17,975 nucleotides of DNA from contig JBHGWS010000051.1 in NCBI GenBank assembly GCA_041936745.1, positions 1-17,975 on the forward strand, written 5' to 3'. Each line of letters starts with the position of its first letter. The first letter of the stretch is position 1. Positions 1-6,968 of the stretch are shown in pieces. Origin of the DNA: Darwinibacter acetoxidans_A. GTDB taxonomy: Bacteria; Bacillota; Limnochordia; Darwinibacteriales; Darwinibacteriaceae. A program made the translations under genes and the position numbers. The notes beneath the pieces were generated by a model. It searched no databases. It was not told the origin of the DNA and worked only from the letters and a program-made list of their open reading frames with translations.

Positions 1-2
1 AT

Positions 3-1001
3 ACGGTGCAGGACGTGCCTTACAAAAACGTCAAGGCGCGCCTTCTTAAAAACTATGACGGTGGGGATATCGTCCTGAATGAGGCGGAAAATATCCGGCT
101 GAGCCCCAAGGAATACGATTCTTTAAAAGACTACATAGGTGACGACTTAGTGGTCACGGACGGCACGACTCTGCTTGGTGCCGATAACAGGGCCGGTATT
201 GCGGAAATCATGACCATGGCCCAAAGACTTTTGACCGATCCTTGGCTGAAACACGGCACTATTAAAATTGCTTTTACGCCCGATGAAGAAATCGGCCGGG
301 GGGCTGATCGCTTCGATGTAAAACGCTTTGGTGCCGATTATGCTTATACGGTGGACGGAGGTGCCTTCGGGGCGGTTGATTACGAAACTTTCAATGCGGC
401 GACAGCTATCGTCACAATTGCGGGCGAAAACATCCACCCGGGTACGGCGAAAGGCAAGTTGAGGAATGCCTCTACTTTGGCCCTGGAATTTGATGCTGCA
501 CTGCCCGCCTTAGAACGCCCGGAACATACGGCGGGGTATGAAGGGTTTTACCACCTCATTCAGTTAAGCGGGGTTGTGGAAAAGGCCCAATTGACCTATC
601 TTTTACGCGATCATGACAGAGAAAAATTCGAAGCACGCAAGGCCACATTAAAGCAGGCAGCCCAAAAATTAAACGACACCTACGGCCAAGGCACAGTGGA
701 AGTGGAAATAACTGACAGCTATGCCAACATGAAAGAAAAAATTGAGCCCCATTGGCATTTGATCGAAACGGCTTATGCGGCTGTCAAAAAGCTGGGCGGC
801 GAACCTAAAAGCAGCCCAATCCGGGGCGGGACAGACGGTGCCAGGCTTTCGTTTATGGGCCTGCCCTGCCCCAATTTAGGCACGGGCAGCCACAACCACC
901 ACAGCAGGCTGGAGTATGCCAGTGTCCAAGCTATGGATAAATGCACCGATCTTTTAATAGAAATTGCCATAAAGTACGGCCAAAAAGAAAGGGGTAGCTA
1001 A
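3..1001 (+). CDS. pepT: Peptidase T (tripeptide aminopeptidase), 5'-truncated by window edge
   Basis: Zinc-dependent cytoplasmic M20-family exopeptidase that removes the N-terminal residue of tripeptides. The reading frame is open from the first bases, so the true start lies outside the window; the GTG at base 6 is internal. Visible M20 landmarks are the bridging metal aspartate in GADNRAG (codon at 183), the PDEEIG pair holding the catalytic and metal glutamates (285-290), the VDGG aspartate (354), the GGTDGARLSFMGLPCPN segment typical of PepT, and the C-terminal NHHSRLE histidine (codon at 900). By comparison with E. coli PepT (about 408 residues) roughly 75-80 residues are missing, including the HxD motif with the first metal histidine. 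The stop codon directly abuts the GTG of the next gene, so the two are probably cotranscribed. Family confidence is high; nothing suggests the gene is broken rather than cut by the window. Confidence 0.93.
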   Translation, partial: TVQDVPYKNVKARLLKNYDGGDIVLNEAENIRLSPKEYDSLKDYIGDDLVVTDGTTLLGADNRAGIAEIMTMAQRLLTDPWLKHGTIKIAFTPDEEIGRGADRFDVKRFGADYAYTVDGGAFGAVDYETFNAATAIVTIAGENIHPGTAKGKLRNASTLALEFDAALPALERPEHTAGYEGFYHLIQLSGVVEKAQLTYLLRDHDREKFEARKATLKQAAQKLNDTYGQGTVEVEITDSYANMKEKIEPHWHLIETAYAAVKKLGGEPKSSPIRGGTDGARLSFMGLPCPNLGTGSHNHHSRLEYASVQAMDKCTDLLIEIAIKYGQKERGS

Positions 1002-1865
1002 GTGCGCTTAGGAGTCAGTTCTTATAGTTTCCACCAGAGCTCTCTCGATTTGTTTCAGGTCATCAAAAAGGTTAAAGAAATGGGTTTTAAGGCAGTGGAA
1101 TTCGCCGGTTTCCCCGATCTCCCCGCGGGTGAAACGGCCTTAACGTTTGCCCCTAGGGTGAAAGAAGCCTGTGATGAGGCAGGCCTTGAAATCGTTAATT
1201 ACACGATCTGGGCCGATTTTATCAACGGCTCTAACGGCGATCTGCAGGCGGAAATAAAAAGGGTGCAGGACGAAGTGCGCGTGGCCAAAGTTTTAGAAGC
1301 CTCCGGCATGCGCCACGATTCCAGCTGGGGTTGGCCTGCCGATCAAGCCGCTACCCGCGGCTTTGACGATGCCCTGCCCATCCTAATCGAAGGCTGCCGC
1401 GCCGTAACGGAGTTCGGGGCGGATTTGGGTATTAAGACCATGGTGGAAAACCACGGCTATTTCTGCCAAGACAGCGACCGGATAGAAAAGCTGATCACGG
1501 GGGTAGATCACCCTAATTTCGGTTTGCTTTTGGATATGGGCAACTTTTTAGTTGTGGACGAAAACCCGGCGGAGGCTGTGGGGCGCCTTTTACCTTATAC
1601 CTTTCACATCCATGCCAAGGATTTCCACGTTAAATCGGGTAACGGGCCCAACCCGGGCAGGGGTTGGTTTACAAGCCGGGCAGGCAATTACCTGCGGGGA
1701 GCCATCTTAGGGCACGGGGAAGTGCCTGTTTTACAGATCTTAAGGACCATTAAAAACGGGGGCTACTCAGGTGTGCTTTCCCTTGAGTTTGAGGGCCTGG
1801 AAGATCCCCTAAAAGCGGTCCCCATCTGTTTGGAAAACCTGGAGCAGTACCTCAGCGATATTTAA
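1002..1865 (+). CDS. Sugar phosphate isomerase/epimerase (xylose isomerase-like TIM barrel, AP endonuclease 2 superfamily)
   Basis: A 287-residue single-domain TIM barrel of the family that epimerises or isomerises sugars and related polyols, usually with a divalent metal. The opening RLGVSSYSF strand, the GFKAVEF strand and the ordered metal-ligand motifs support this: VENHG with E149, LLDMGN with D178, HIHAKD with H204, and SLEFEG with E262/E264. The GTG start at 1002 directly follows the pepT stop and has a purine-rich GAAAGGGG site upstream inside pepT, so translation is likely coupled. Substrate cannot be told from sequence, because relatives act on tagatose, psicose, inosose or hydroxypyruvate. 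Pairing with a peptidase does not point to a pathway. No secretion signal is present, so it should be cytoplasmic. The following 213 bases are noncoding with no clear terminator. Confidence 0.85.
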   Translation: MRLGVSSYSFHQSSLDLFQVIKKVKEMGFKAVEFAGFPDLPAGETALTFAPRVKEACDEAGLEIVNYTIWADFINGSNGDLQAEIKRVQDEVRVAKVLEASGMRHDSSWGWPADQAATRGFDDALPILIEGCRAVTEFGADLGIKTMVENHGYFCQDSDRIEKLITGVDHPNFGLLLDMGNFLVVDENPAEAVGRLLPYTFHIHAKDFHVKSGNGPNPGRGWFTSRAGNYLRGAILGHGEVPVLQILRTIKNGGYSGVLSLEFEGLEDPLKAVPICLENLEQYLSDI

Positions 1866-1928
1866 AAGATAATTTTAAAATGAAAAGCTGTTAGCATCCG
1901 TGCCTTATTTATATAACGGGTAAGATCA

Positions 1929-2068
1929 CTCTATTAGGGGGCAAAGGTGGACCTCTAGGGGATCGTGGCATAGAGGGAAACTTAAATATATCTAGAACAA
2001 ATGGTTAACGTGTTGTTGAGGACAGGGTGGGATCCAAGCCCAAAGCGTTAGATTCCTTCGATAGGGGG
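1929..2068 (+). promoter_or_regulatory. Leader of the restriction-modification gene with repeated TAGGGG motifs and a short palindrome
   Basis: The 213-base gap before the restriction-modification gene holds three TAGGGG copies (1935-1940, 1956-1961, 2062-2067). The last forms the ribosome binding site, ten bases before the ATG at 2079. A 6-base inverted repeat, CCTCTA at 1952-1957 and TAGAGG at 1971-1976, surrounds the second copy. A weak TATAAC (1912-1917) could be a -10 box but has no good -35. These could be operator or transcript-folding elements, but their role is inferred and they may be chance. Confidence 0.25.
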
Positions 2069-2078
2069 ATTTCTATAT

Positions 2079-5000
2079 ATGCAACGTGATAAAGCTTTTC
2101 TTAAAATTCTACGGGAATTTTGTGGTTTGGTAACAGAAAAAATGAGTCAGTTTTCTTTGGGTGCTCCCGAAGATCAACTGCGTGGTCCTTTCGAGAATTT
2201 TATACGTTCTAGTGGAGCTGTCTTCGATTGGGTGGTGGTTCCAATCGGCGAGGCACGTCCTAAAAACATTCGCGGTTGGCCCGATTATGCAATCTATCTT
2301 GATAACTTATTAGTTGGTTATGTTGAATTGAAAGCACCGGGGGTTGGGGCTATGGCCAGCCGTTTTAGGGGTCGCAATTGGGAACAATTTAAACGTTTTT
2401 CAGCCATCCCAAATATTCTCTACACAGATGGAAATGAGTGGGCACTCTATCGCAGTGGTGAGCAAATTGGCGATATTGTTCGCCTTGCTGGTTGCGTTGA
2501 GCTTGATGGAAAGCGGGCAGCCCTTTTAAAGGATGCACAAGCATTACGGCGATTGCTGTTGAATTTCTTCTCATGGCAGCCGATTGTTCCTGCCAACGAT
2601 GAAGGGCGGGTTAGTTTGAAGGATTTCGCGGTTATGCTTGCACCTCTTTGCCGCATGCTGTGTGAGGAAGTGTTGGAAGCATTACAAGATCCGTCTTCGC
2701 CTGTTGAAAAGGTGGCCCAAAGTTTGCGAGAATTGCTTTTTCCCGATGCATCTGACGAACAAATTGCCGACTCGTATGCCCAAACTGTCACGTTCGCTTT
2801 GTTATTGGGACGCAGCGAGGGTGCAGATCCTCTAACCTTGGCAAGTGCCCAAACCGCGCTGGTAGCGGAACACTCTCTTTTAGCGCGGGTGTTGCAGGTA
2901 CTAACGGACTCTCAAGTGCGCGCGGAAATCAATGTGTCGCTTGATCTTCTCATCAGAGTTCTATCTGCTGTCCCACCGGCTACGTTTGGTGCGCTTGAGG
3001 ATCCCTGGCTTTATTTTTATGAAGATTTTTTAGCGGCTTATAATCCCGAGTTACGCAAGTCTGCCGGAGCGTATTACACACCGATAGAAGTTGTTAAAGC
3101 CCAGATCAGTTTGGTTGATGATTTATTGCGTAACCGCCTTGGTAAGAAATTAGGCTTTGCTGATAGTAGCGTTACTACCCTTGATCCCGCAGTAGGAACG
3201 GGGACTTATCTTCTTGGCGTGATTGAACATGTATTGGAAAAGGTTAAAACCGCATATGGAGAAGGTGCTTTACCCGGTTTTGCCACCGATCTTGCCTCTA
3301 ATCTATATGGCTTTGAAATTATGGTCGGGCCATACGCTGTTTCTGATCTTCGAATCAGCCAAAGTCTAGCTGCCGCTGGTGCAGAATTACCTGCGGGGGG
3401 CATTAAAATTCATTTGACGAACACACTTGAGAATCCTTACGCGATCACTCCAGATACCTACCTTTTTCACCAGCCTATAGCTCAACAGCATGAAAAAGCA
3501 ACGAACATAAAAAGCCGGGTCCCCATATTGGTTTGTATAGGCAATCCGCCATATGAACGCCACGAGGCGGCACGGACCGATAATAAAGCTTCAACGGGGG
3601 CTTGGGTGCGATGGGGCCACAGGGAGGGAGCCAAACGTAGCCGCCCTATTTTAAAAGACTTCATTGATCCGGTAATTGAGGCAAAGCTTGGCGGATATGT
3701 TAAAAATTTATACAACTTATACATTTATTTTTGGCGTTGGGCTTTGTGGAAGGTTTTGGAACAAAATGAAGGCCAAAAAGCCGGTGTTGTAAGTCTTGTT
3801 ACTGCGGCAAGTTATCTTGATGGCGATGCTTTTGTCGGTATGCGACAGCATATAAGAAAGATATGCGATGAAATATGGATTCTCGATTTAGGTGGAGAGG
3901 GGCGGGGAACGCGCCCTGACGAAAACATTTTTGACAATGTCCAAATTCCCGTTGCGATAGCCGTGGCGTTTAGGCGTGGTGCTCTGGACAGTAGTAAACC
4001 GGCCAAAGTTCGTTATGCTTCCGTAAGGGGAAGCAGAGCAAAGAAAATAAGTTTCCTAAAACGCATTCGGGATTTTAAAGATATAGAATGGAAGGACTGT
4101 CCCCAGGGTTGGCAGGAACCGTTCCGCCCTGAAGGTGAAGGTAGATATTTCCGATGGCCGTTATTGACTGATTTACTACCGTGGCAGCATTCAGGTGTTC
4201 AATTCCAAAGAACATGGCCTATTTCTTCTGACCAAGAAACCCTGCAAAGGCGTTGGGAAACATTGTTGGTTTCCTCGGACCGGGCGGAATTGTTTAAAGA
4301 AACTCGTGATCGCAAAATTAACGCGACCTACAAACCTATTTTTGATGCCATTGAAGAAAAAAAGAGTATTGCCGAATTGCCTGAGAATACACCTCCTCCT
4401 TGCATTAAGCGTTATGGTTATCGCTCGTTTGATCGCAAATGGGCTTTTATTGATAGTCGCTTGGGAGACTATTTGCGGCCAGTGTTTTGGTATACTCATA
4501 GTGAAAAACAAGTCTATTTGGTAAGCCTTTTATCCCATCCTTTAGGTAGCGGACCCGCTATTACCGTCAGTAGTTTGCCGCCTGATTTAAATTATTTCCG
4601 TGGATCATTTGGCGGAAAAAATGTGATGCCCCTTTACCGAACGGCGGATGGAAAAATCGCAAATATACCGCCTAAACTTCTCAAGCTGTTAAGTCAAACG
4701 TATCGTCGAACGGTAACAGCTGAAGATCTGATAGCATACATTTATGCTGTCCTAGCCCAGCCCTTATTTACTTCTTTGTTTTATGAAGAACTAGGTACAT
4801 GTGAAATAAGGTTACCCATAACCAAGGATCGGTTGTTATTCAATGAAATGCAGAAAATTGGAGAAAAACTGCTGTGGCTGCACACCTTCGGCGAAAGATA
4901 TCAATCGAAAAATAAGAAACACATCCCCCAAGGTATAGCCCGTTGTACGAAGCCGGTACCGAGCGATCCCAGTGGATACCCCGAATCGTTTGAATTCGAC

Positions 5001-5378
5001 GAAGTGGATTGCACACTCAACGTTGGGCAAGGGAAATTCCAGCCGGTTAGACGTGAGGTTTTTGATTTTGAAGTATCGGGTTTAAAAGTTGTGCAGTCAT
5101 GGCTTGCGTACAGGATGAAGGAAGGTCGTGGCAGAAGATCATCTGCATTAGACGACATCCGCCCGAAATATTGGACAAGCCAATCCACGACAGAGCTTCT
5201 AGAACTTTTGTGGGTTTTAGAAGCTACTTTGGAGATTTATTCTGAGCAGGCGGAACTGCTCGAGACCGTCGTGAAAGAAAAGTGTTTCCGAGCGGAGGAT
5301 CTACCTCCTGTACCCGCATCGATGCGCCGCGCTCCTGCATCTCCCGGCGCCCTCTTAGAGCGTGAACCCTATAGATAG
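2079..5378 (+). CDS. Type IIG/ISP-like restriction-modification enzyme (nuclease-methyltransferase fusion, no helicase)
   Basis: A 1099-residue single-chain restriction and modification enzyme. The N-terminal region carries a PD-(D/E)xK nuclease signature: WPDY with D69, then VELKAP with E83 and K85. A helical linker leads to an N6-adenine methyltransferase with motif X (AYYTP, 332-335), the SAM-binding motif I (LDPAVGTGTY, around 368-377) and the catalytic NPPY (489-492). The rest should hold target recognition; the end (GLKVVQSWLAYR, about 1000-1012, then a helical tail) resembles the Type ISP C-terminal domain. Only about 245 residues separate the nuclease and methyltransferase motifs, and no Walker A is seen, so the translocase of classical ISP enzymes (about 1,570 residues) is absent. 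It should methylate one strand of an asymmetric site and cut nearby, as Type IIG/IIL enzymes do. No partner gene is adjacent. AGGGGG at 2063-2068 supports the ATG. Target sequence is unknown. Confidence 0.85.
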   Translation: MQRDKAFLKILREFCGLVTEKMSQFSLGAPEDQLRGPFENFIRSSGAVFDWVVVPIGEARPKNIRGWPDYAIYLDNLLVGYVELKAPGVGAMASRFRGRNWEQFKRFSAIPNILYTDGNEWALYRSGEQIGDIVRLAGCVELDGKRAALLKDAQALRRLLLNFFSWQPIVPANDEGRVSLKDFAVMLAPLCRMLCEEVLEALQDPSSPVEKVAQSLRELLFPDASDEQIADSYAQTVTFALLLGRSEGADPLTLASAQTALVAEHSLLARVLQVLTDSQVRAEINVSLDLLIRVLSAVPPATFGALEDPWLYFYEDFLAAYNPELRKSAGAYYTPIEVVKAQISLVDDLLRNRLGKKLGFADSSVTTLDPAVGTGTYLLGVIEHVLEKVKTAYGEGALPGFATDLASNLYGFEIMVGPYAVSDLRISQSLAAAGAELPAGGIKIHLTNTLENPYAITPDTYLFHQPIAQQHEKATNIKSRVPILVCIGNPPYERHEAARTDNKASTGAWVRWGHREGAKRSRPILKDFIDPVIEAKLGGYVKNLYNLYIYFWRWALWKVLEQNEGQKAGVVSLVTAASYLDGDAFVGMRQHIRKICDEIWILDLGGEGRGTRPDENIFDNVQIPVAIAVAFRRGALDSSKPAKVRYASVRGSRAKKISFLKRIRDFKDIEWKDCPQGWQEPFRPEGEGRYFRWPLLTDLLPWQHSGVQFQRTWPISSDQETLQRRWETLLVSSDRAELFKETRDRKINATYKPIFDAIEEKKSIAELPENTPPPCIKRYGYRSFDRKWAFIDSRLGDYLRPVFWYTHSEKQVYLVSLLSHPLGSGPAITVSSLPPDLNYFRGSFGGKNVMPLYRTADGKIANIPPKLLKLLSQTYRRTVTAEDLIAYIYAVLAQPLFTSLFYEELGTCEIRLPITKDRLLFNEMQKIGEKLLWLHTFGERYQSKNKKHIPQGIARCTKPVPSDPSGYPESFEFDEVDCTLNVGQGKFQPVRREVFDFEVSGLKVVQSWLAYRMKEGRGRRSSALDDIRPKYWTSQSTTELLELLWVLEATLEIYSEQAELLETVVKEKCFRAEDLPPVPASMRRAPASPGALLEREPYR

Positions 5379-5392
5379 GTGACCGCTGTGCA

Positions 5393-5454
5393 AAACCCGC
5401 CTATTATTTTTGGTGAATTCTCATGCATACGTTATTAAAGGGTAATGCGGGTTT
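5393..5454 (+). terminator. Inverted repeat downstream of the restriction-modification gene, possible terminator
   Basis: AAACCCGC (5393-5400) is perfectly complementary to GCGGGTTT (5447-5454), and ATTA (5403-5406) extends the pairing to TAAT (5443-5446) across a two-base bulge. The loop is long (about 36 bases) and no T-run follows directly, so it is a weak candidate for an intrinsic terminator. It could also be a boundary relic of gene acquisition. Confidence 0.35.
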
Positions 5455-5490
5455 ACTAGCTATTCTTTAAAGAACAAAAAAACAGCTTTT

Positions 5491-5520
5491 TTGCACAACC
5501 GGGGCACAATACGGTATAAT
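5491..5520 (+). promoter_or_regulatory. Sigma-A type promoter for the DUF1538/PII-like operon
   Basis: A perfect -10 box TATAAT (5515-5520) lies 18 bases after a -35-like TTGCAC (5491-5496). Transcription should begin near 5527, giving a leader of about 70 bases before the ATG at 5597. The box sits in a gap between a gene end and a well-supported start, as expected for a real promoter. The -35 match is only moderate. Confidence 0.6.
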
Positions 5521-5554
5521 AAAAGGGTGCATGTAGGCTTGTCTTGCCAAACTA

Positions 5555-5578
5555 GCAGTGGGCGTGACGGCCTACTGC
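5555..5578 (+). promoter_or_regulatory. Stable leader RNA hairpin before the DUF1538 gene
   Basis: GCAGTGGGC (5555-5563) pairs with GCCTACTGC (5570-5578) through nine base pairs, one of them G-U, with a six-base loop. It lies inside the predicted leader, just upstream of the AAAGGGGGA ribosome binding site (5582-5590). It does not cover that site directly. A competing pairing of GTAGGC (5533-5538) with GCCTAC (5570-5575) is possible, so two alternative folds can be drawn. It matches no riboswitch I can name with confidence. Confidence 0.4.
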
Positions 5579-5596
5579 CGCAAAGGGGGATCATTT

Positions 5597-6283
5597 ATGC
5601 TCAAGGATTTATTCGCCACATTTAAAAGCCTCACTCCGATTGTACTCGGTTTACTATTATTCCAACTTTTAATTCTTAAAAGCCCTTTGGAAAAACCATA
5701 TTCCTTTGTGGCAGGTTACCTTTTAAGTTTCGCCGGGCTTTTTATGTTTCTCAAAGGTATCACTCTTTCCTTACTACCGCTCGGCGAAAGCGTCGGGGCT
5801 AACCTGCCTGCTTTAGGTAATAAATTTTGGATTATTGCCGTGGGATTTGCCATCGGCTATTTAGCCACGCTGGCGGAACCGGCACTGCATGCCCTGGCCA
5901 TGGAAGCAGAAGAGATATCAGTGGGGGCCCTGCCCAGGCAGGTCTTAATTCACACAGTGGCCATTGGGTTTGGCACGGGCATGGCTTTGGGGATCGCCAA
6001 GATCTTGTTTGAAATTTCTTCTACCACCATTGTGATACCAATCTTATTTATCACGATTATTCTTACCTATTTTGCTCCCAAAGGGATTGTGGGTATTGCC
6101 TTTGATTCGGCCAGCGCAACGACCGGGCCTATTAATATACCGATTAATATGGCGGTGGCCATTGGGCTGTCTAAGATTTTAGCTGCCAGCGATCCCCTGT
6201 TGAATGGTTTTGGTTTGGTGGGGCTGACGTCACTGGGAGCCGCAATCAGTGTTTTGATTATGGGCATCTTTGTAGGAATCTAA
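5597..6283 (+). CDS. DUF1538 family integral membrane protein
   Basis: A hydrophobic 228-residue protein with about six to seven membrane segments. It carries the signature stretches of DUF1538: AEPALHALAMEAEEIS, VGALPRQVLIHTVAIGFGTG and FDSASATTGPINIP. The last two, with polar and charged residues inside hydrophobic surroundings, suggest a transport pathway, but the family's substrate is not known to me. The start is the ATG at 5597, which has AAAGGGGGA seven bases upstream; a longer in-frame reading from 5558 would place the leader hairpin and ribosome binding site inside the coding sequence and is unlikely. DUF1538 also occurs as tandem or fused copies; only one copy is present here, so it would need to work as a homodimer if two halves are required. 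The PII-like gene follows after 26 bases, implying regulation by a PII-type protein. Confidence 0.8.
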   Translation: MLKDLFATFKSLTPIVLGLLLFQLLILKSPLEKPYSFVAGYLLSFAGLFMFLKGITLSLLPLGESVGANLPALGNKFWIIAVGFAIGYLATLAEPALHALAMEAEEISVGALPRQVLIHTVAIGFGTGMALGIAKILFEISSTTIVIPILFITIILTYFAPKGIVGIAFDSASATTGPINIPINMAVAIGLSKILAASDPLLNGFGLVGLTSLGAAISVLIMGIFVGI

Positions 6284-6309
6284 AGCGGAAAGAGAGGGGC
6301 GTTTAACAC

Positions 6310-6636
6310 ATGGGCTATGAAGCTGTTTTTGTTGTTGTGGAACGGGGAAAAGCTGATTACATTGTCGATGAAGCTAAAAAAGCCGGTGCGGCGGGAGCCA
6401 CCATTTTTTATGGGCGGGGGACAGGCGAGAAGGAATTTAAGAAATTCTTCAACTTGAACGTGGAATCGTCCAAGGAGATTATCTTTATCCTTGTCGACCG
6501 GAAGGAAAAAGAACCAATCGTCAATGCTTTAGCCGCCGCAGGCAAATTGGATGATCCGGGAACAGGTATTTTATTCACCGTTCCCGTTGGCGAACTGATC
6601 GGGCTGCACCATCGATCAACTATAGCTAAAGACTAA
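6310..6636 (+). CDS. PII-like nitrogen regulatory (GlnB/GlnK-superfamily) protein
   Basis: A 108-residue cytoplasmic protein with the PII ferredoxin-like pattern: the opening strand YEAVFVVVERGKAD, a helix ending in AGAAGATIFYGRGTG, a central IIFILV strand, and the closing segment DDPGTGILFTVPVGEL that matches the B- and C-loop region of PII. PII proteins are trimers that bind nucleotides and small effectors and control transporters or enzymes by contact. The loop after GRGTG contains no tyrosine, so classical uridylylation is not expected; this is a divergent PII-like protein rather than standard GlnB. It sits 26 bases behind the DUF1538 membrane protein and ahead of a strong terminator, so the membrane protein is its most likely target, much as GlnK controls AmtB. 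That partnership is inference from gene order. Start ATG at 6310 is preceded by AAAGAGAGGGGCG. Confidence 0.85.
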   Translation: MGYEAVFVVVERGKADYIVDEAKKAGAAGATIFYGRGTGEKEFKKFFNLNVESSKEIIFILVDRKEKEPIVNALAAAGKLDDPGTGILFTVPVGELIGLHHRSTIAKD

Positions 6637-6642
6637 CTTAAG

Positions 6643-6670
6643 GCCGATCCGCGGGGCGGATCGGCTTTTT
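6643..6670 (+). terminator. Intrinsic terminator after the PII-like gene
   Basis: GCCGATCCG (6643-6651) and CGGATCGGC (6657-6665) form a perfect nine-pair GC-rich stem with a five-base loop, followed by TTTTT (6666-6670). It closes the DUF1538/PII-like unit seven bases after the stop codon. Confidence 0.9.
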
Positions 6671-6716
6671 CGGCAAAACTAACATAAGTTTTTAACGAGA
6701 AAGGAGGGTGCTTCGG

Positions 6717-6968
6717 TTGGCTAAGAAGTTTAAACTTTTTCTCCTTAACTTTTCGGCTGCTTACCTTTTAGCCAATATTTTACTCAGTGTTTTTAACTTA
6801 CCGGCGTTTAACTTAGCGGAGCCAAGCCTATCAGCTCTCCTTTTTGACGTGGGTTTCCGGCTGTTGGCTTGGGGAGTGAGTGTCATAGTTTATGTCACTT
6901 TACGCGATGGAATCCAAGAGCACCGTAAAAAGAAAAAAGAAGAGGAGGATTCTTTTGAAATATCGTAG
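6717..6968 (+). CDS. Small two-helix membrane protein of unknown function
   Basis: An 83-residue protein not matched to any named family. Two hydrophobic segments are visible, about residues 7-27 (FLLNFSAAYLLANILLSVF) and 43-62, followed by a highly charged tail with runs of lysine and glutamate that should face the cytoplasm. The start is chosen as TTG at 6717 because AAGGAGGG (6701-6708) sits nine bases from it; the GTG at 6708 lies inside that site. The 3' end overlaps the aldo/keto reductase start by 14 bases, and the lysine/glutamate-coding stretch also supplies that gene's GAGGAGG site, so translation is probably coupled. A function linked to the reductase is possible but unproven. The coding assignment rests on the strong ribosome binding site and membrane-like composition. 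Confidence 0.7.
   Translation: MAKKFKLFLLNFSAAYLLANILLSVFNLPAFNLAEPSLSALLFDVGFRLLAWGVSVIVYVTLRDGIQEHRKKKKEEEDSFEIS

Noticed and set aside
4191..4524. Overlapping open frames of about 100 codons on both strands inside the restriction-modification gene
   Set aside because: They are shadow frames with no ribosome binding sites and unnatural composition, inside a well-supported continuous gene.
2079..5378. BREX PglX or a full Type ISP enzyme
   Set aside because: PglX lacks an N-terminal PD-(D/E)xK nuclease and comes with BREX genes; classical ISP enzymes have a helicase and are much longer.
5558..5596. Upstream extension of the DUF1538 gene by 13 codons
   Set aside because: It would cover the leader hairpin and the good AAAGGGGGA site; the extra residues are not membrane-like or typical of the family.
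5533..5596. c-di-GMP-I riboswitch in the DUF1538 leader
   Set aside because: Only short flanking motifs are similar; there is no room for the second stem and receptor before the start codon.
6892..6954. Upstream extension of the aldo/keto reductase by 21 codons
   Set aside because: The extension is a basic stretch in the alternate frame of the upstream gene, and the TTG at 6955 has a much better ribosome binding site.
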